From contig NZ_AWEZ01000006.1 in the NCBI RefSeq assembly GCF_000468755.1, positions 1 to 64,000 on the forward strand: a stretch of DNA of 64,000 nt, in the 5' to 3' direction. Source of the stretch: Olsenella profusa F0195. Lineage in GTDB: Bacteria > Actinomycetota > Coriobacteriia > Coriobacteriales > Atopobiaceae. The translations under genes and the position numbers were made by a program. Below the pieces are notes generated by a model. The model was not told the origin of the DNA, ran no database searches, and worked only from the letters and a program-made list of their open reading frames with translations. Shown here in pieces: positions 61,926 to 64,000 of the stretch (position 1 is the first letter of the stretch; each line of letters opens with the position of its first letter).

Positions 61926-62345
61926 GTGATCAGGGAACTCTGCAAGGACGAGAAGGTGCTCTCCATCCGCTGCGAGAGGGCAATGCCGGAGGATGCGCCC
62001 ATTGCGCAGGATCTCATTGACACCATCGAGTCCATCGAGGACGGTGCCTGTCTGGCGGCCAACCAGATTGGTGTCACCAAGCAGGTTGTGGCCTACCTGG
62101 ACGAGGATAAGGGGCCTCACGTGCTCTACAACCCCCGCGTGGTGATGGGCCTGGGCGCCCAGCGCGTGGAGGAGGGCTGCCTCACGCGTGACGGGACCTC
62201 CAAGGTCACGCGCTACGCCAAGGTGAAGGTGACCTTCGATGACCTTGTGGATGGTGCCTTCAAGCGGCGCACCTACGACTTCGAGGGCTGGACGGCGCAG
62301 ATGGTCCAGCATATGGTCGACCACTGCCAGGGCAAGCTGGTGTAG
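61926..62345 (+). CDS. peptide-deformylase-like protein lacking the catalytic Glu
   Basis: This 139-residue protein follows the short peptide-deformylase plan: IRELCKDEKVLSIRCERA at the N terminus, motif 1 GACLAANQIG, motif 2 EEGCLTRDG (metal Cys) and motif 3 at 128-133. Motif 3 reads QHMVDH, with Met130 where active enzymes have the catalytic Glu of HExDH; both metal His (129, 133) and the Cys are kept. It may bind metal but be inactive or changed in reaction. The best start is GTG 61926 behind GGAAG; GTG 61839 would add 29 unmatched residues. Confidence 0.78.
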   Translation: MIRELCKDEKVLSIRCERAMPEDAPIAQDLIDTIESIEDGACLAANQIGVTKQVVAYLDEDKGPHVLYNPRVVMGLGAQRVEEGCLTRDGTSKVTRYAKVKVTFDDLVDGAFKRRTYDFEGWTAQMVQHMVDHCQGKLV

Positions 62346-62444
62346 CGAGGCGCCCGCGGCGCCAACGGCGGGGAGTCCGGCACGAGCGCGCGGACAAGGA
62401 ATAGAATCAGGGCAGCCACTGCTGGCGCGATGAAGGAGGACCCT

Positions 62445-63806
62445 ATGCTTGTCAAGGACTACACCCTGCATGGTGAGGGAGCCAACCGCGACTTTGACCT
62501 GGTGGTGTATGGCTCCAAGGGTCAGCCGGTGATCGCCTTCCCCGAGGCCGATGCCTCATGCGTGTGCTGGGAGAACAACGGCATGGTCGCGGCGCTCGCC
62601 GACCTCATCGAGGCCGGCACCATCCAGCTCTTCTGCGTCGACTCCCTCGATGACGAGAGCTGGCATGCGACGGGGGCGCTCGACGAGTATCGCCGTCAGA
62701 ACCTTGCCGATTGGTTCGACTTCATAGAGCATGAGCTGCTTGCCTTCGTGGGCACGACGTCCACCTCTCGTAGGAGGCCCCTTCTCGTGGGGGCGGGCAT
62801 GGGTGCCATGAACGTTACGGTCGCCCTGCTACGCAAGCCCGCCGCCTACGCGGGGCTGCTTGCCCTTTCCGGGACCTATGACGTCCGCGCCTTGGTGGGC
62901 GACTGGGCGGTGCCTGAGTGGCTTGCCTTCTCGCCGGTGGACCTTGTCGCCAACCTCGATCCCGCATCCGATGTCGTCAAGGCGCTCAAGGACGGCCAGC
63001 TTGCCTTCGTAAGTGGCCAGGAAGGCAGCGAGACGGGGGCGTGGAGCCAGAGCCTCCTTGAGGAGCGCATGGCTGCGCTTGGCATAGACGCCACCTTCGA
63101 GCTGTGGGGCTACGACGTGAGTCACGACTGGTGCTGGTGGCAGGAGATGTGCCGCCAGCTCCTGCCGTGCCTGCTCAAGCGCAATGGCCTCGAGCAGCGC
63201 AGGCTCACGGCGCGGGTCTCCCGCGCCGAGGTCGAGGCCCAGCACGCCGAGGAGGTGCTGGCCGCGCGCGAGGCGGAGCTTGCGGTCGTCGAGGCTTCCC
63301 TCAGCCAGACCAAGGGCGAGGTAAAGGTCACCGCTGCCCGTCAGGAGGCGGAGGAGCACGTGGTGCTCGAGCACGAAAGGGAGCTCAAGCGCCTTGCCGA
63401 CCTCGCCACCGAGGCGTGGGCCGAGCGCGATCGCATCGCCCAGCTCCTCGCCCATGCCAACGATGCGGGCAACGAGGCACAGGCCAAGGCTGATGCTGCC
63501 GCCGAGGCGCTCTCCGAGGCCGAGTGGATTGCCGGCGAGGCCAAGGGGGCCGCCGAACGTGCCGCGGCCGAACATGCTGCCGCGAAGGAACGGGTGAGGG
63601 AGGCTCGCACGGCGGCCCAGGCCGCCAAGAAGGCCAAGGCCGCTGCCGACAAAGCCTTGGTGGACGTGCAGGCGGAGCTCAAGGCCAAGAAGGAGGCACA
63701 CACGGCGGCCAAGCCAAAGGCTCGCAAGGCGTCCGCCAAGGCCACGAAGAAGCCCACGGCGAAGAAGATGGCTGCCAAGCGGTCTGCCGATGCGCCCGCC
63801 ACGTAG
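62445..63806 (+). CDS. esterase-like domain fused to coiled coil and histone-H1-like tail
   Basis: This 453-residue protein has three parts. Residues 1-240 form an alpha/beta-hydrolase of the esterase-D/enterochelin-esterase kind (FCVDSLDDESWHA, RRPLLVGAGMGAMNV, ending VSHDWCWWQEM). The nucleophile elbow reads G116-A-G-M-G, with Gly118 in place of Ser, so hydrolysis is unlikely although the late His is kept. Residues about 255-415 are a long Ala/Glu-rich coiled coil. The last 40 are Lys/Ala/Pro-rich (AKATKKPTAKKMAAKRS), like histone H1 or HU-type DNA-binding tails. ATG 62445 with AAGGAGG. Function unknown. Confidence 0.75.
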   Translation: MLVKDYTLHGEGANRDFDLVVYGSKGQPVIAFPEADASCVCWENNGMVAALADLIEAGTIQLFCVDSLDDESWHATGALDEYRRQNLADWFDFIEHELLAFVGTTSTSRRRPLLVGAGMGAMNVTVALLRKPAAYAGLLALSGTYDVRALVGDWAVPEWLAFSPVDLVANLDPASDVVKALKDGQLAFVSGQEGSETGAWSQSLLEERMAALGIDATFELWGYDVSHDWCWWQEMCRQLLPCLLKRNGLEQRRLTARVSRAEVEAQHAEEVLAAREAELAVVEASLSQTKGEVKVTAARQEAEEHVVLEHERELKRLADLATEAWAERDRIAQLLAHANDAGNEAQAKADAAAEALSEAEWIAGEAKGAAERAAAEHAAAKERVREARTAAQAAKKAKAAADKALVDVQAELKAKKEAHTAAKPKARKASAKATKKPTAKKMAAKRSADAPAT

Positions 63807-63850
63807 GGCCACATCACCGGAAAGGGGCACAGGCCATTCGGATGCCGCGC

Positions 63851-64000
63851 CTATGCCTCCACGTCGTAGCGCACGGCATACTGCGTGAAGATGCGATCGA
63901 AGAAGTAGGTGACGCCAAACGTGGCGTAGATGCGGTGGAGCGGCCCGCCCTCGATGGCGTGCTGTCCCAGTTGAAAGACCTCGTCAAAGGTCCGTCTCGT
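63851..64000 (-). CDS. C-terminal end of a gene cut by the right edge
   Basis: On the minus strand 49 codons read to a TAG at 63853-63851, including GGPLHRIYATFGVTYFFDRI and ending in a short acidic tail. Codon use is normal. The start lies beyond the window. It is convergent with the esterase/coiled-coil gene. Too little is present to name a family. Confidence 0.6.
   Translation of the reverse strand, partial: TRRTFDEVFQLGQHAIEGGPLHRIYATFGVTYFFDRIFTQYAVRYDVEA

Overview
The window is 64 kb of high-GC DNA with long shadow ORFs on the antisense strands. The gene set suggests a host-associated anaerobic actinobacterium of the class Coriobacteriia, most like the Olsenella/Atopobiaceae group. It combines a stand-alone [FeFe]-hydrogenase, hybrid cluster protein, several sugar PTS systems, a dlt operon and no visible respiratory chain. 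This placement is inferred from gene content only; no rRNA or other taxonomic marker lies in the window.

Left part (1-12.4 kb) is an accessory region. It starts with 1.7 kb lacking any supportable gene, then an intact IS481-family element (1691-2758) flanked by CTAG. Next come two minus-strand competition loci. The first (2971-8742) pairs a secreted lactococcin-972-like peptide and a second secreted protein with a two-permease ABC transporter, downstream of a large membrane protein carrying two LuxR-type DNA-binding domains. The second (8864-12118) is an LXG-type toxin locus: small helical partner, LXG protein with a glycine-rich C terminus, a two-helix membrane protein (candidate immunity protein), and a tandem copy of it killed by one in-frame TGA.

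12.2-18.4 kb: two ~240-bp imperfect direct repeats built from GTGTGGGTG boxes flank a PTS operon (LicR-like regulator, EIIA, EIIB, EIIC and a DUF871/MupG-type phospho-glycosidase). The regulator's ribosome binding site sits in a perfect hairpin.

18.5-44.3 kb is mostly core metabolism: gpmA, a release-factor-like protein, dltABCD followed by dltX, an [FeFe]-hydrogenase, a HAD phosphatase/LOG-protein pair, hcp, a spermidine-synthase-like protein, mscL with a zinc ribbon, dtd, an M32 carboxypeptidase, a ROK kinase, a fructose-type EIIA, ferritin, a YtrA-type GntR/ABC operon with a palindromic operator, and an alpha-glucoside PTS (GntR/UTRA regulator, EIICB, GH4 6-phospho-alpha-glucosidase).

44.4-52.9 kb: beside an IS110-family remnant lies a seven-gene cluster (cupin, short-chain dehydrogenase, acetoacetate-decarboxylase-like protein, acylating-type aldehyde dehydrogenase, MFS transporter, 6-oxocamphor-hydrolase-like crotonase, LysR regulator). 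I read it as an undescribed catabolic pathway, possibly for a cyclic beta-diketone; this is the best candidate for a new system in the window.

52.9-64 kb: purine synthesis completed by a stand-alone AICAR transformylase plus a PurO-type IMP cyclohydrolase, separated by a perfect 20-bp inverted repeat; a decayed PNPOx-family gene; argCJBD; a CobW-family GTPase; a peptide-deformylase-like protein lacking the catalytic Glu; an esterase-like protein without its Ser, fused to a coiled coil and a histone-H1-like tail; and a gene cut by the right edge.
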